The notes: a model not told the origin generated them from the sequence alone. 16,928 bases of DNA from CAVALG01 sp963589585 (GCA_963589585.1 CAVALG010000132.1:1-16928), one strand, 5' to 3'; counted from the stretch's first letter, positions 7,131-14,801 are shown. Numbers and translations: made by a program.

Positions 7131-8609
7131 ATGATGAAATTGGGTTTTGATAACGATAAGTACTTAAAAATGCAATCCGAGCATATTCAAGAACGTATAA
7201 ACAAGTTTGACGGTAAGCTGTACCTTGAACTCGGCGGCAAGTTGTTTGACGATTACCACGCCTCCCGCGTTTTACCCGGATTTTTGCCGGACAGCAAGAT
7301 AAAAATGCTTTTGCATTTATCCGACTGTGCGGAAATAGTTATCGCAATAAATGCCGGAGATATTGAGAAAAACAAGATCAGGGGCGATCTCGGAATTTCA
7401 TATGAGCACGACGTGGTTCGCCTTATAAGCGCCTTTAAGAATATGGGGCTTTATGTAAGCAGTGTTGTTATGACCCAGTATGCGGGTCAATATGCGGCGG
7501 ATGTTTTTAAGAAAAAACTTGCAAATCTCGGAATAAAGGTGTATCTGCATTATCCGATAGTGGGTTATCCAAACAATATTCCCTTGATAGTAAGTGATGA
7601 CGGATACGGCAGAAACGAGTACATAGAAACCGCAAGGCCGCTTGTTATTGTTACGGCGCCCGGTCCCGGCAGCGGAAAACTGGCTACCTGTCTTTCGCAA
7701 CTTTACCACGAGCATAAGCGCGGCGTGACTGCGGGTTATGCTAAGTTTGAAACATTTCCTATTTGGAATTTACCCCTTAAACATCCCGTCAACCTTGCAT
7801 ATGAAGCGGCAACCGCAGATCTTAATGACCTTAATATGATCGACCCGTTCCATCTTGAAACATACGGGAAAATGACGGTAAACTACAACCGTGACGTTGA
7901 AGCGTTCCCGTTGCTTAAGGCGATGCTTGAAAAAATTTCGGGCAAAAGCCCATACAATTCCCCTACCGATATGGGCGTTAATATGGCAGGCAACTGTATA
8001 TTTGACGATGACGCGGTGTGCGATGCCGCCCGTGCAGAAATAATCCGCAGATATTATAAAGTGTGCTGCGATAAACTTATGGGCAGAGTGGGCGAAAACG
8101 CCGTTACTAAGGTTGAATCTATAATGCAGCAGGCAGGCGTAACTACTGATGACCGTAAGGTGGTTAATTATGCGCTTGACAAGGCGGAAGAATCGGGCGC
8201 GCACGCTGTTGCAATTGAACTCGATGACGGAACGGTTGTAACAGGTAAATCAAGCGACCTGTTAGGTTCGGTTTCGGCGGCTTTGCTTAACGCAATGAAA
8301 GTTATGGCAAAAATTAACGATGATGTTCCGCTGCTTTCACAGTCTATAATCGAACCGATAATAAAACTTAAAAGAGAGATACTTAATTCTGTCACATCAC
8401 ATCTTGATTCCAACGAAATGCTTATAGCGCTCTCAAGCAGTGCTATTGTAAATCCGCAGGCAAGCCACGCGCTTAATACAGTTTCGCGCCTTAGGGGTGC
8501 CGAACTTCATTCTTCGGTAATTCTTTGCGAAGCGGACGAGCATGTTTTGAAAAAGCTCGGCATAAATTACACTTGTGAGCCGGTAAGAAGAACCAAAAGC
8601 CTTTATTAA
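7131..8609 (+). CDS. DUF1846 family protein (UPF0371), function unknown
   Basis: A 492-residue protein whose N terminus (KLGFDNDKYLKMQSEHI, then LELGGKLFDDYHASRVLPGF) matches the DUF1846/UPF0371 family, widespread in Firmicutes and Actinobacteria but without an assigned reaction. The length is typical. A glycine-rich GPGSGKLAT segment (178-186) looks like a nucleotide- or phosphate-binding loop, but I cannot show that it is a true Walker A. There is no signal peptide or membrane segment. Two start codons stand in tandem at 7131 and 7134. AGGA (7116-7119) favours 7131. The 66-base gap before it has only a weak promoter candidate (TTAGAC 7070-7075, TACAAT 7095-7100, 19-base spacer). The GH2 gene starts 13 bases after the stop and uses a ribosome site overlapping this stop, so the two are coupled. 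Confidence 0.9.
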   Translation: MMKLGFDNDKYLKMQSEHIQERINKFDGKLYLELGGKLFDDYHASRVLPGFLPDSKIKMLLHLSDCAEIVIAINAGDIEKNKIRGDLGISYEHDVVRLISAFKNMGLYVSSVVMTQYAGQYAADVFKKKLANLGIKVYLHYPIVGYPNNIPLIVSDDGYGRNEYIETARPLVIVTAPGPGSGKLATCLSQLYHEHKRGVTAGYAKFETFPIWNLPLKHPVNLAYEAATADLNDLNMIDPFHLETYGKMTVNYNRDVEAFPLLKAMLEKISGKSPYNSPTDMGVNMAGNCIFDDDAVCDAARAEIIRRYYKVCCDKLMGRVGENAVTKVESIMQQAGVTTDDRKVVNYALDKAEESGAHAVAIELDDGTVVTGKSSDLLGSVSAALLNAMKVMAKINDDVPLLSQSIIEPIIKLKREILNSVTSHLDSNEMLIALSSSAIVNPQASHALNTVSRLRGAELHSSVILCEADEHVLKKLGINYTCEPVRRTKSLY

Positions 8610-8622
8610 GGAGAGTTTACAT

Positions 8623-10347
8623 ATGAATAATATTCCAAGACCCGAACACCCAAAACCGCAGTTCGAACGCACAGATTGGCTCAATTTAAACGGCGAATGG
8701 CAGTTTGAAATTGATAACGGCCGCAGCGGCGAAGCACGCGGACTTTTTAAAGATGAAATTGATTTGGCGCAAAAAATTATTGTGCCTTTTTGCCCCGAAA
8801 GTAAACTTTCGGGTTTAGAGCATAAAGATTTTATGTACGGTGTTTGGTATAAACGCAGTTTTGAACTCACGCCCGAAAAACTTTCGGGCAGACTGTTTCT
8901 CCATATCGGCGCTGCCGACTATGAAACCGCAGTGTATGTAAATGAAAAAAAGGTAGGTACGCATAAAGGCGGCTATATTTCCTTTAAATTTGATATAACC
9001 GATTTTGTAAAGGAAGGCAAAAACACCGTTGCAATTTATGTGATTGACGATACAAGAAGCCATTTTATCCCCTCGGGTAAACAGTGCGTGGAATTTGAGT
9101 CAACAGGTTGCTATTATACAAGAACAACCGGAATTTGGCAGACTGTTTGGCTGGAATTTACGCCTAAAGCATATGTAAAAAGCGTTAAATATTACCCGAA
9201 TATCAAACAATCGTCGGTTGCTATGCTTGTTGATGCCAGCGGCAGCGGAAAACTTGATATTACCGTTTCATATAACGGCAAGTCAGTTGGTAAAACTTCA
9301 TTTTCGGCTTGGGGCGGAATAAACCGCGCCGATATATCATTAAGTGAAACCCATTTGTGGGACATCGGTAAGGGTGAACTGTATGATGTTCAAATTAAAT
9401 TTGAAGACGATACCGTTAATTCTTATTTCGGGCTGCGTGAAATAACCCTTGAAGGCGACCGTTTTCTGTTAAACGGGCGCTCGGTTTATCAGCGCCTGAT
9501 ACTGGACCAGGGGTTTTATCCCGACGGAATTTATACCGCGCCTACCGACGCCGACCTTAAAAAAGATATTGAACTGGGGCTTTCCTGCGGATTTAACGGC
9601 GCAAGAATGCACCAAAAAATATTTGAAGAACGCTATCTCTATTATTGCGATAAACTCGGTTACATAACCTGGGGCGAATACCCAAGTTGGGGTATAGACC
9701 ATTCAAACGGCGAGGCGATTTATTCCGTGCTGCCCGAATGGCTCCAAGAACTCGAAAGAGATTTTAACCACCCGTCAATAATCGGTTGGTGCCCGATGAA
9801 CGAAACCTGGCCGTTTGAGGACAGGATGCAAAGGGACGACCTTTTAAGAATGTTGTACAGGACCACCAAGGCAATTGACCCGCAGCGCCCCTGCATTGAC
9901 ACAAGCGGTTGGTTTCATGTTGAAACCGATATGTTTGATGTTCACGATTATGAGCAGGACGCCGCAAAGTTTAAGGAGAGATACGACACGCTTATGGAAA
10001 CGGGTGAGATATATGATTGGACTAATGACAAAAACAATCATTTCAACCGTCAGCACCATAAAGGCGAGCCTGCTTTCTTAAGCGAGTACGGCGGTATTCA
10101 GTGGACCGAGAATAAAAACGCCTGGGGTTACGGAAATGAACCGAAAACTTTAGAGGAGTTTTATGACAGGTTTAAAGGCTTCGCCGACGCACTGCTTGAT
10201 AATACAAAAATGTGTGCGCTCTGCTATACGCAACTTACGGATGTTGAGCAGGAGTGCAACGGTCTGTTCTATTATGACCGCACCCCGAAATTCGATACCG
10301 AGATTTTAAAGGCGGCAATGTCCAAAAAAGCGGCAATAGAAGATTAA
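8623..10347 (+). CDS. Glycoside hydrolase family 2 (beta-galactosidase-like)
   Basis: This is a retaining glycosidase of the LacZ/beta-glucuronidase family, 574 residues. A sugar-binding jelly-roll domain (about 1-180) is followed by an Ig-like domain (about 180-275) and a TIM barrel (about 275-570). The acid/base is Glu394 in CPMNETW and the nucleophile is Glu488 in LSEYGG. Near the C terminus, ECNGLFYYDR stands where beta-glucuronidases have the NxK motif that reads the sugar carboxylate. That motif is missing, so a glucuronidase is unlikely and a beta-galactosidase-type or other exo-activity is more plausible. There is no signal peptide, so it acts on imported sugars in the cytoplasm. AAGGAGAG (8608-8615) overlaps the preceding stop codon. 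A strong hairpin follows the gene. Confidence 0.92.
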   Translation: MNNIPRPEHPKPQFERTDWLNLNGEWQFEIDNGRSGEARGLFKDEIDLAQKIIVPFCPESKLSGLEHKDFMYGVWYKRSFELTPEKLSGRLFLHIGAADYETAVYVNEKKVGTHKGGYISFKFDITDFVKEGKNTVAIYVIDDTRSHFIPSGKQCVEFESTGCYYTRTTGIWQTVWLEFTPKAYVKSVKYYPNIKQSSVAMLVDASGSGKLDITVSYNGKSVGKTSFSAWGGINRADISLSETHLWDIGKGELYDVQIKFEDDTVNSYFGLREITLEGDRFLLNGRSVYQRLILDQGFYPDGIYTAPTDADLKKDIELGLSCGFNGARMHQKIFEERYLYYCDKLGYITWGEYPSWGIDHSNGEAIYSVLPEWLQELERDFNHPSIIGWCPMNETWPFEDRMQRDDLLRMLYRTTKAIDPQRPCIDTSGWFHVETDMFDVHDYEQDAAKFKERYDTLMETGEIYDWTNDKNNHFNRQHHKGEPAFLSEYGGIQWTENKNAWGYGNEPKTLEEFYDRFKGFADALLDNTKMCALCYTQLTDVEQECNGLFYYDRTPKFDTEILKAAMSKKAAIED

Positions 10348-10359
10348 AATAATAATAAA

Positions 10360-10397
10360 AACAGAGCCGATGGTCATTTAAAACCATCGGCTCTGTT
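10360..10397 (+). terminator. Perfect 15-bp hairpin after the GH2 gene
   Basis: AACAGAGCCGATGGT (10360-10374) and ACCATCGGCTCTGTT (10383-10397) are perfect complements around an 8-base loop. The + strand tail (AATATATCATTT) is a weak T-tract. The minus strand tail is T-rich (complement of 10345-10359), so the structure would work better in the opposite direction. Its position right after the stop still suggests it ends the GH2 transcript. Confidence 0.75.
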
Positions 10398-10454
10398 AAT
10401 ATATCATTTCGTGGTATGCTTTGCAAAATTCTATTAAATTTTTATCTTAATCAT

Positions 10455-10483
10455 TTGCTATTACGCGCATAGGGGTGTATAAT
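10455..10483 (+). promoter_or_regulatory. Promoter for the MATE gene
   Basis: The -35 candidate TTGCTA (10455-10460) and the consensus -10 TATAAT (10478-10483) have a 17-base spacer. Expected transcription start is near 10490, about 25 bases before the ATG. Confidence 0.75.
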
Positions 10484-10515
10484 AGATACGATATTTTGTC
10501 GGGGAAGTTTTAGGG

Positions 10516-11892
10516 ATGAAGCAAAAATCAAATAAAAAACAACTTGATATGCTGCACGGCTCAATATGGAATAAATTGCCGAGGTTTGCTTTGCCTGTTG
10601 CGGCAACCGCAATACTTGAGCAGCTTTTTAATGCGTCTGACCTTGCCGTAGTCGGCAATTTTACGGGCGCACAACGCACGGTTTCGGTTGCGGCTGTAGG
10701 GGCGAACAGTGCCGTTATAGGACTTATAGTAAATCTGTTTATCGGTATTGCGCTGGGCAGTAATGTGGTAATCGCGCACGCAATCGGATACGGAAAAAAG
10801 GGCGATGTTAAAAAGGCGGTTCATACCTCAATACTTATATCGCTTATCGGCGGTGCTATAGTAGCGGTTATAGGCGAACTTATTGCCGCGCCGCTTTTGG
10901 GTATGCTTAATGTACCGAAAGATGTGTTTCCGTATGCGCTGCTGTATTTGCGTATATATCTGCTCGGTATGCCGGTAATACTTTTATATAATTTCGAAGC
11001 GGCTATTTTTCGCAGCGTGGGCGAAACCAGAATGCCGCTTATAGCGCTGGCAGCATCGGGTGTGCTTAATGTGTTGCTTAACCTGTTCTTTGTAATAGTA
11101 TTGCATATGACGGTAAACGGTGTGGCGATAGCAACCGTTATTTCAAACGCGGTAAGTTCCGTTATACTGTACCGCAGACTGCGGCGCACAACGCTTGATA
11201 TCCGCGTAGAACCAAAACAACTCCGTATTGATATGGGAATTTTAAAACGCATAATACGCATAGGGCTGCCTGCAGGTATACAAAGTGCGGTTTTCTCGGT
11301 TTCCAATATTGTTATACAATCCGCTATAAACAGCCTCGGCACAGTGGTTATGGCGGCGTCAAGCGCAGCGTTTAATATTGAAATTATTACATATGATGTG
11401 CTTGATTCTTTTGCGCAGGCGTGTACAACCTTTGTCGGGCAAAACTACGGGGCAGGGGAGTTGCGCCGCTGCAAACGGACGCTTATACTTTCGCTGCTTG
11501 AAGGTGCTGCAGCTTTAGCGGTTGCCATAACGGTTATTTTATTTTTCGGCAAATCACTGCTGTCGCTTTTCAACAACAATCCTGAAGTTATTAAAATAGG
11601 GTATATCCGTTTAATGATGATTATGGTTTCTCATTCGTTCAGCCTGCTTTACGATATTATGTCGGGCTATCTTCGCGGCTTCGGTGTTTCACTTACGCCT
11701 GCCGTTCTTACTATGCTCGGCGTGTGCGGTACGCGCGTGGCTTGGATTCAGTTTGTGTTCCCCAAAAGCCAAACTTTTAAAACTATTATGACCGTTTATC
11801 CAATCAGCCTGTCAATAACTGCGCTGCTTGTGTTTGTTGCGCTGATTTGTTACCGCCCGTCAAAAAGATTTGCCGCCTTAAGAAAAGAATAA
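10516..11892 (+). CDS. MATE-family efflux transporter
   Basis: This is a multidrug and toxic compound extrusion transporter of 458 residues, the usual family length, with about twelve hydrophobic membrane segments in two similar halves. The N-terminal half has LPRFALPVAATAILEQLFNASDLAVVGNF, where a proline-containing first helix leads into the conserved D-x-x-xVG region. The second half repeats it as RIGLPAGIQSAVFSVSNIVIQ. Members use a H+ or Na+ gradient to export cationic drugs or metabolites from the cytoplasm; the substrate here is unknown. GGGGAAG (10501-10507) lies 8 bases before the ATG. The gene stands alone between its own promoter and a terminator at 11912-11941. Confidence 0.93.
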   Translation: MKQKSNKKQLDMLHGSIWNKLPRFALPVAATAILEQLFNASDLAVVGNFTGAQRTVSVAAVGANSAVIGLIVNLFIGIALGSNVVIAHAIGYGKKGDVKKAVHTSILISLIGGAIVAVIGELIAAPLLGMLNVPKDVFPYALLYLRIYLLGMPVILLYNFEAAIFRSVGETRMPLIALAASGVLNVLLNLFFVIVLHMTVNGVAIATVISNAVSSVILYRRLRRTTLDIRVEPKQLRIDMGILKRIIRIGLPAGIQSAVFSVSNIVIQSAINSLGTVVMAASSAAFNIEIITYDVLDSFAQACTTFVGQNYGAGELRRCKRTLILSLLEGAAALAVAITVILFFGKSLLSLFNNNPEVIKIGYIRLMMIMVSHSFSLLYDIMSGYLRGFGVSLTPAVLTMLGVCGTRVAWIQFVFPKSQTFKTIMTVYPISLSITALLVFVALICYRPSKRFAALRKE

Positions 11893-11911
11893 AACGGTTT
11901 AATTAAAATTT

Positions 11912-11941
11912 AAGCGCCCCGTTTTCACGGAGCGCTTTTTT
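11912..11941 (+). terminator. Intrinsic terminator after the MATE gene, possibly shared
   Basis: AAGCGC-C-CCG (11912-11921) pairs with CGG-A-GCGCTT (11928-11937) around TTTTCA, with one mismatch, and runs into six T residues (11936-11941). On the minus strand the same stem is followed by a T/A-rich tail (complement of 11900-11911), so it may also end the converging small gene. Confidence 0.88.
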
Positions 11942-11945
11942 GGGC

Positions 11946-12161
11946 TTATAATTCAAAATCATCTTTCGAGTAACTTTCAATGGTTGGGCGTTTTTTCGGT
12001 ATTCGCTTTATCGGGTCGTATTTAAATGCGCGGCAGTGTTCGTCCGTTGTGGATAAACCTCTTTTTAAACACACTACCGTATCTGTACCGCGGCACACTT
12101 GACCGTATTTGCAATAACCACAGGACGGCACTGCGTCTTTTTTTAAAAATATACTTTTCAA
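11946..12161 (-). CDS. Small Cys-rich putative metal-binding protein
   Basis: A 71-residue protein on the minus strand. Cysteines lie at 14, 17, 23, 31 and 43 (CGYCKYG, then VVCLKRG, then HCRAFKYDP), followed by a basic KRIPKKRP stretch and an acidic C terminus. The CxxC...C...C pattern suggests one zinc or iron-sulfur site. I recognise the CxYCxxG...FKYDPxKRxP pattern as that of small clostridial proteins of unknown function. The frame is open up to an ATG at 12218, but that lies upstream of the predicted transcription start. A GTG at 12170 has its AAGG directly against it. The TTG at 12161 has AAAGGTG at good spacing, so I chose TTG. It converges on the MATE gene. Confidence 0.75.
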   Translation of the reverse strand: MKSIFLKKDAVPSCGYCKYGQVCRGTDTVVCLKRGLSTTDEHCRAFKYDPIKRIPKKRPTIESYSKDDFEL

Positions 12162-12204
12162 GTTTTTCACACCTTTTGTGTCTGCTGTTAATGTATGCAA
12201 AATC

Positions 12205-12233
12205 ATTATAACATACAAAATCGTAAATGTAAA
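12205..12233 (-). promoter_or_regulatory. Minus-strand promoter of the Cys-rich gene
   Basis: Read on the minus strand, TTTACA (12233-12228) and TATAAT (12210-12205) are separated by 17 bases. The predicted start near 12198 lies about 37 bases before the TTG start and rules out the ATG at 12218. Confidence 0.8.
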
Positions 12234-12293
12234 ATAAATTTATTTTAAGTATGTAATGCAATAAATTTAGGGTGATAATTTTAATTTTTGCTA

Positions 12294-12322
12294 TTGACAT
12301 CAATAAAATTCAGGCGTATAAT
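12294..12322 (+). promoter_or_regulatory. Consensus promoter of the TetR gene
   Basis: Both hexamers are perfect: TTGACA (12294-12299) and TATAAT (12317-12322), with a 17-base spacer. A very strong unregulated promoter is expected, which fits with repression by the operator overlapping its 3' edge. It is divergent from the promoter at 12205-12233. Confidence 0.92.
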
Positions 12323-12349
12323 AACAGTGTTATGAAACAGTGTTATGAA
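12321..12349 (+). promoter_or_regulatory. Tandem palindromic operator, probable TetR autoregulation site
   Basis: The 13-mer ACAGTGTTATGAA occurs twice back to back (12324-12336, 12337-12349). Copy one lies in a perfect palindrome ATAACA-G-TGTTAT (12321-12333) that overlaps the last bases of the -10 box and the likely start site. Copy two has the inner dyad AACA-G-TGTT. Centres are 13 bases apart. Position over a consensus promoter of a TetR gene makes autorepression the natural reading (inference). Confidence 0.7.
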
Positions 12350-12362
12350 TTGGAGATAAAGT

Positions 12363-12977
12363 ATGGCAAAGCAAATTAAGGGCGTGGCGGATAAAATAAT
12401 ATCAGCCGCCAAGCAGGAATTTTTGGATAAAGGATATGTTGACGCTTCTCTGCGTATAATTGCCTCTGCAGCCGATACCAGCACCAATTCCATTTATGTC
12501 CGCTTCGGCGATAAGGAAGGCCTGTTTTCCGCTATTGTTGAGCCTGTGCTGAGCCAAATGACCGAGAGATTTATCCGCATTCAGGAGCGCTTTCACCGTA
12601 TGACTCCTGATGAACAGGCAAAACAAATGCCCGATTATGCCGACGGCGGTACTTTGGAACTCATAGATTATATGTATGAGCATTTAGATGAATTCCGCCT
12701 GTTGCTTGATTCTTCATATGGAACTCGATTTCATAATTTTGTAGATGAACTTGTCCGCATTGAAGTTGAGTACACATATAAGTATATGGAGGCTGTGGGT
12801 TATCCGAATAAATTCGGTGACGCATTGACCGAAAAATTGCTTCATATAGTCACAACCTCGCGTTTTGAAAGTATATTTGAAATTATCCGCCACGGAATGA
12901 ACCGTGATGAAGCACAGGAGTATATTGCTCTGCTTAGCAAATACCACCGTTCGGGTTTTCTTGCGGTTTTCGATTAA
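12363..12977 (+). CDS. TetR/AcrR-family transcriptional regulator
   Basis: This 204-residue protein has an N-terminal TetR DNA-binding domain. Helix one covers about 8-22 (ADKIISAAKQEFLDKG). The helix-turn-helix covers about 28-47 (SLRIIASAADTSTNSIYVRF), followed by the usual FGDKEGLFSAIV. The C-terminal ligand-binding and dimerisation region (about 60-204) has no close recognisable subtype. GGAG (12352-12355) lies 7 bases before the ATG. A direct-repeat operator covers its promoter, suggesting it represses itself, and the ABC transporter genes 83 bases downstream are the obvious second target. The inducer is unknown. Confidence 0.93.
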   Translation: MAKQIKGVADKIISAAKQEFLDKGYVDASLRIIASAADTSTNSIYVRFGDKEGLFSAIVEPVLSQMTERFIRIQERFHRMTPDEQAKQMPDYADGGTLELIDYMYEHLDEFRLLLDSSYGTRFHNFVDELVRIEVEYTYKYMEAVGYPNKFGDALTEKLLHIVTTSRFESIFEIIRHGMNRDEAQEYIALLSKYHRSGFLAVFD

Positions 12978-12988
12978 ATCGGCATAAT

Positions 12989-13011
12989 AAGGTTGCCGTA
13001 AAGGCAGCCTT
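12989..13011 (+). other. Hairpin between tetR and the ABC genes
   Basis: AAGGTTGCC (12989-12997) pairs with GGCAGCCTT (13003-13011) around GTAAA, with one G-T pair. The following TCAATATAT is not a real T-run, so it could be a weak terminator or attenuator that lowers ABC expression relative to tetR. A weak promoter candidate overlaps it (TTGCCG 12993-12998, TATATA 13016-13021, 17-base spacer). Confidence 0.45.
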
Positions 13012-13026
13012 TCAATATATAAATCG

Positions 13027-13042
13027 GTTAGCAAACGCTAAC
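13027..13042 (+). promoter_or_regulatory. Palindrome GTTAGC-AAAC-GCTAAC before the ABC pair
   Basis: A perfect 6-bp inverted repeat with a 4-base centre, ending 4 bases before the strong AGGAGG ribosome site. It differs from the AACAnTGTT operator at tetR. The arms resemble the GGTTAG/CTAACC arms of DtxR/IdeR-type iron boxes but with a wider centre, so a separate metal-type repressor or the TetR protein could bind. No regulator is proven. Confidence 0.5.
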
Positions 13043-13060
13043 TAACAGGAGGTAATATTT

Positions 13061-14801
13061 ATGAAAGAACAAAGCCCGGTAGGGCGAATTTGGAACTCGG
13101 CGAAAAAGAGCACAGCAAACTTATTACTGCGGTAATTCTTGCGGTGATAGGCGTTGCCTGTGGTATGGCGCCCTACTTTGCCGCAGCAAAAATCATTGTT
13201 ATGCTGCTTGGCGGAGAAACCGCATTTTCGGCATATCTGCCGTGGCTTATAACAGCACTTGCAGGCTTTCTTATCCGCACGGTGCTGTATAATACCGCGC
13301 TGGGCATTTCCCACAGAGCGACCTTTAACATACTAAAAACCATACGGCAAAAACTGCTTGCCAAACTGCCGCGTATGCCGCTCGGAACGGTTATGGATAC
13401 GCAAAGCGGCAAACTTAAAGAGGTTGTTGTCGATCAGGTGGAGGGTATGGAAACAACCTTAGCACACCTGTTCCCCGAAATGACTGCAAACATTGTAACA
13501 CCATTACTTACGGTGGTTTACTTGTTTATATTGGATTGGAGATTGGCTTTGCTTTCCCTTGCGGTTTTCCCTATAGCCTTTGTTTTTATGATGATGGTTA
13601 TGGGCGGCTATGCCAAAGACTATGAGGGAGCTGTAAAAGCGACAACCGAAATGAGCAGTACTGTGATTGAGTACATAAACGGCATAGAGGTAATTAAGGC
13701 GTTTAATCAGGGTAAAACCTCTTACACTAAACTAACCGATAAAGTGCGCGCCAACGCGCAGTATTATTATGATTGGATGCGCCGCAGCCAACTGGTATGT
13801 CAATGGCTTACGCCTTCTTTCCTGCGCAAATGCTTACGGTTTTGCCGTTCGGCTGGCTGTTTTACACACACGGCACGCTTACCGTAGAAACTTTTGTTAC
13901 GGTTATTATACTTGCGCTCGGTATGGCAGCACCGATAGTGGCGGCGTTCAATTTTGTTGATACCTTGGCGCAGGTGGGTACAACGGTTTCACAGGTAGAC
14001 GAAATTTTGAAAGCGGAAGAACAGGAACACGGTACGCAGCCGGTGGAGCTTTTAAACCGCAATATCGAAATTCAAAATGTTTCTTTCGGCTATCATAACG
14101 ATAACGAGATTTTACACGGTGTCAATCTTTCCGTTCCGCAGAGCAGTATGACGGCACTTGTCGGACCGTCGGGTTCGGGCAAATCTACAATTGCTAAACT
14201 AATAGCAGGATTTTGGGATGTTAAAAACGGCAAAATCACTATGGGCGGACACGATTTAAAGGATATTCCCCTTAACGAACTTTATGACGAAGTGGCTTTT
14301 GTATCGCAGGATAACTATTTGTTTGATGATACCGTTCGCGAAAATATTCGTATGGGGCGCAGAGACGCAACCGATGATGAGGTCGCGGCAGCAGCGCATA
14401 AAGCAGGCTGCGACAGTTTTATAAACGATTTGGAAAACGGTTTTGATACACGGGTCGGTGGTGGCGGTGCGCATCTTTCGGGCGGTGAACGGCAGCGCAT
14501 TGCCATTGCGCGCGCAATGTTGAAAGACGCACCGATTATTATATTAGATGAGGCAACCGCATATATCGACCCTGAAAATGAGGCGGTAATTCAAAAAGCA
14601 GTAGCAAAACTTGTAGAGAATAAAACAGTTATAGTAATTGCCCACAGGCTGTCTACCATTACGGGTGCCGATAATATTGCCGTAATTAAAGACGGACGAA
14701 TTGAGGCGCAGGGTAATCACGAAGAACTGCTTGAAAATTGCGCGCTTTACCGTGAAATGTGGCAGGCGCATATAGGTGCAAAGGACGGTGACGCAGAATG
14801 A
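13061..14801 (+). pseudogene. ABC half-transporter (membrane + ATPase domains), broken by two -1 frameshifts
   Basis: The gene starts at ATG 13061, 8 bases after AGGAGG (13047-13052), reading MKEQSPVGRIW, then hits a stop at 13133-13135. The rest of the protein continues in two other frames: about 13093 to 13794 (membrane domain, ending YYYDWMRRSQ) and about 13794 to 14801 (GMSMAYAFFPAQ onward, last helices and ATPase). Adding one base near 13093 and one near 13794 gives 580 residues, matching the 576-residue partner. The ATPase domain is complete: GPSGSGKST (14163-14189), LSGGE (14475-14489), Walker B ILDEATAYIDPENE (Asp 14547, Glu 14550) and IAHRLS. The DPENE D-loop recalls YbtPQ/IrtAB-type siderophore transporters. 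Both breaks are at GG pairs where GGG would restore the frame, so sequence error is possible. The stop overlaps the next start (ATGA). Confidence 0.88.

Noticed and set aside
12026..12211. Plus-strand 61-residue frame opposite the Cys-rich gene
   Set aside because: The minus strand has the promoter, ribosome site and conserved cysteine pattern; the plus frame has none.
12162..12218. ATG start at 12218 for the minus-strand Cys-rich gene
   Set aside because: The ATG lies at or upstream of the predicted transcription start because the TATAAT at 12205-12210 falls inside that reading frame.
12989..13011. Hairpin after tetR as a full terminator
   Set aside because: It is not followed by a T-run, so I listed it only as a possible attenuating structure.
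13061..13800. Programmed -1 frameshifting in the first ABC gene
   Set aside because: Neither junction has an X XXY YYZ slippery heptamer, and two programmed shifts in one transporter gene are not expected. Mutation or sequence error is simpler.
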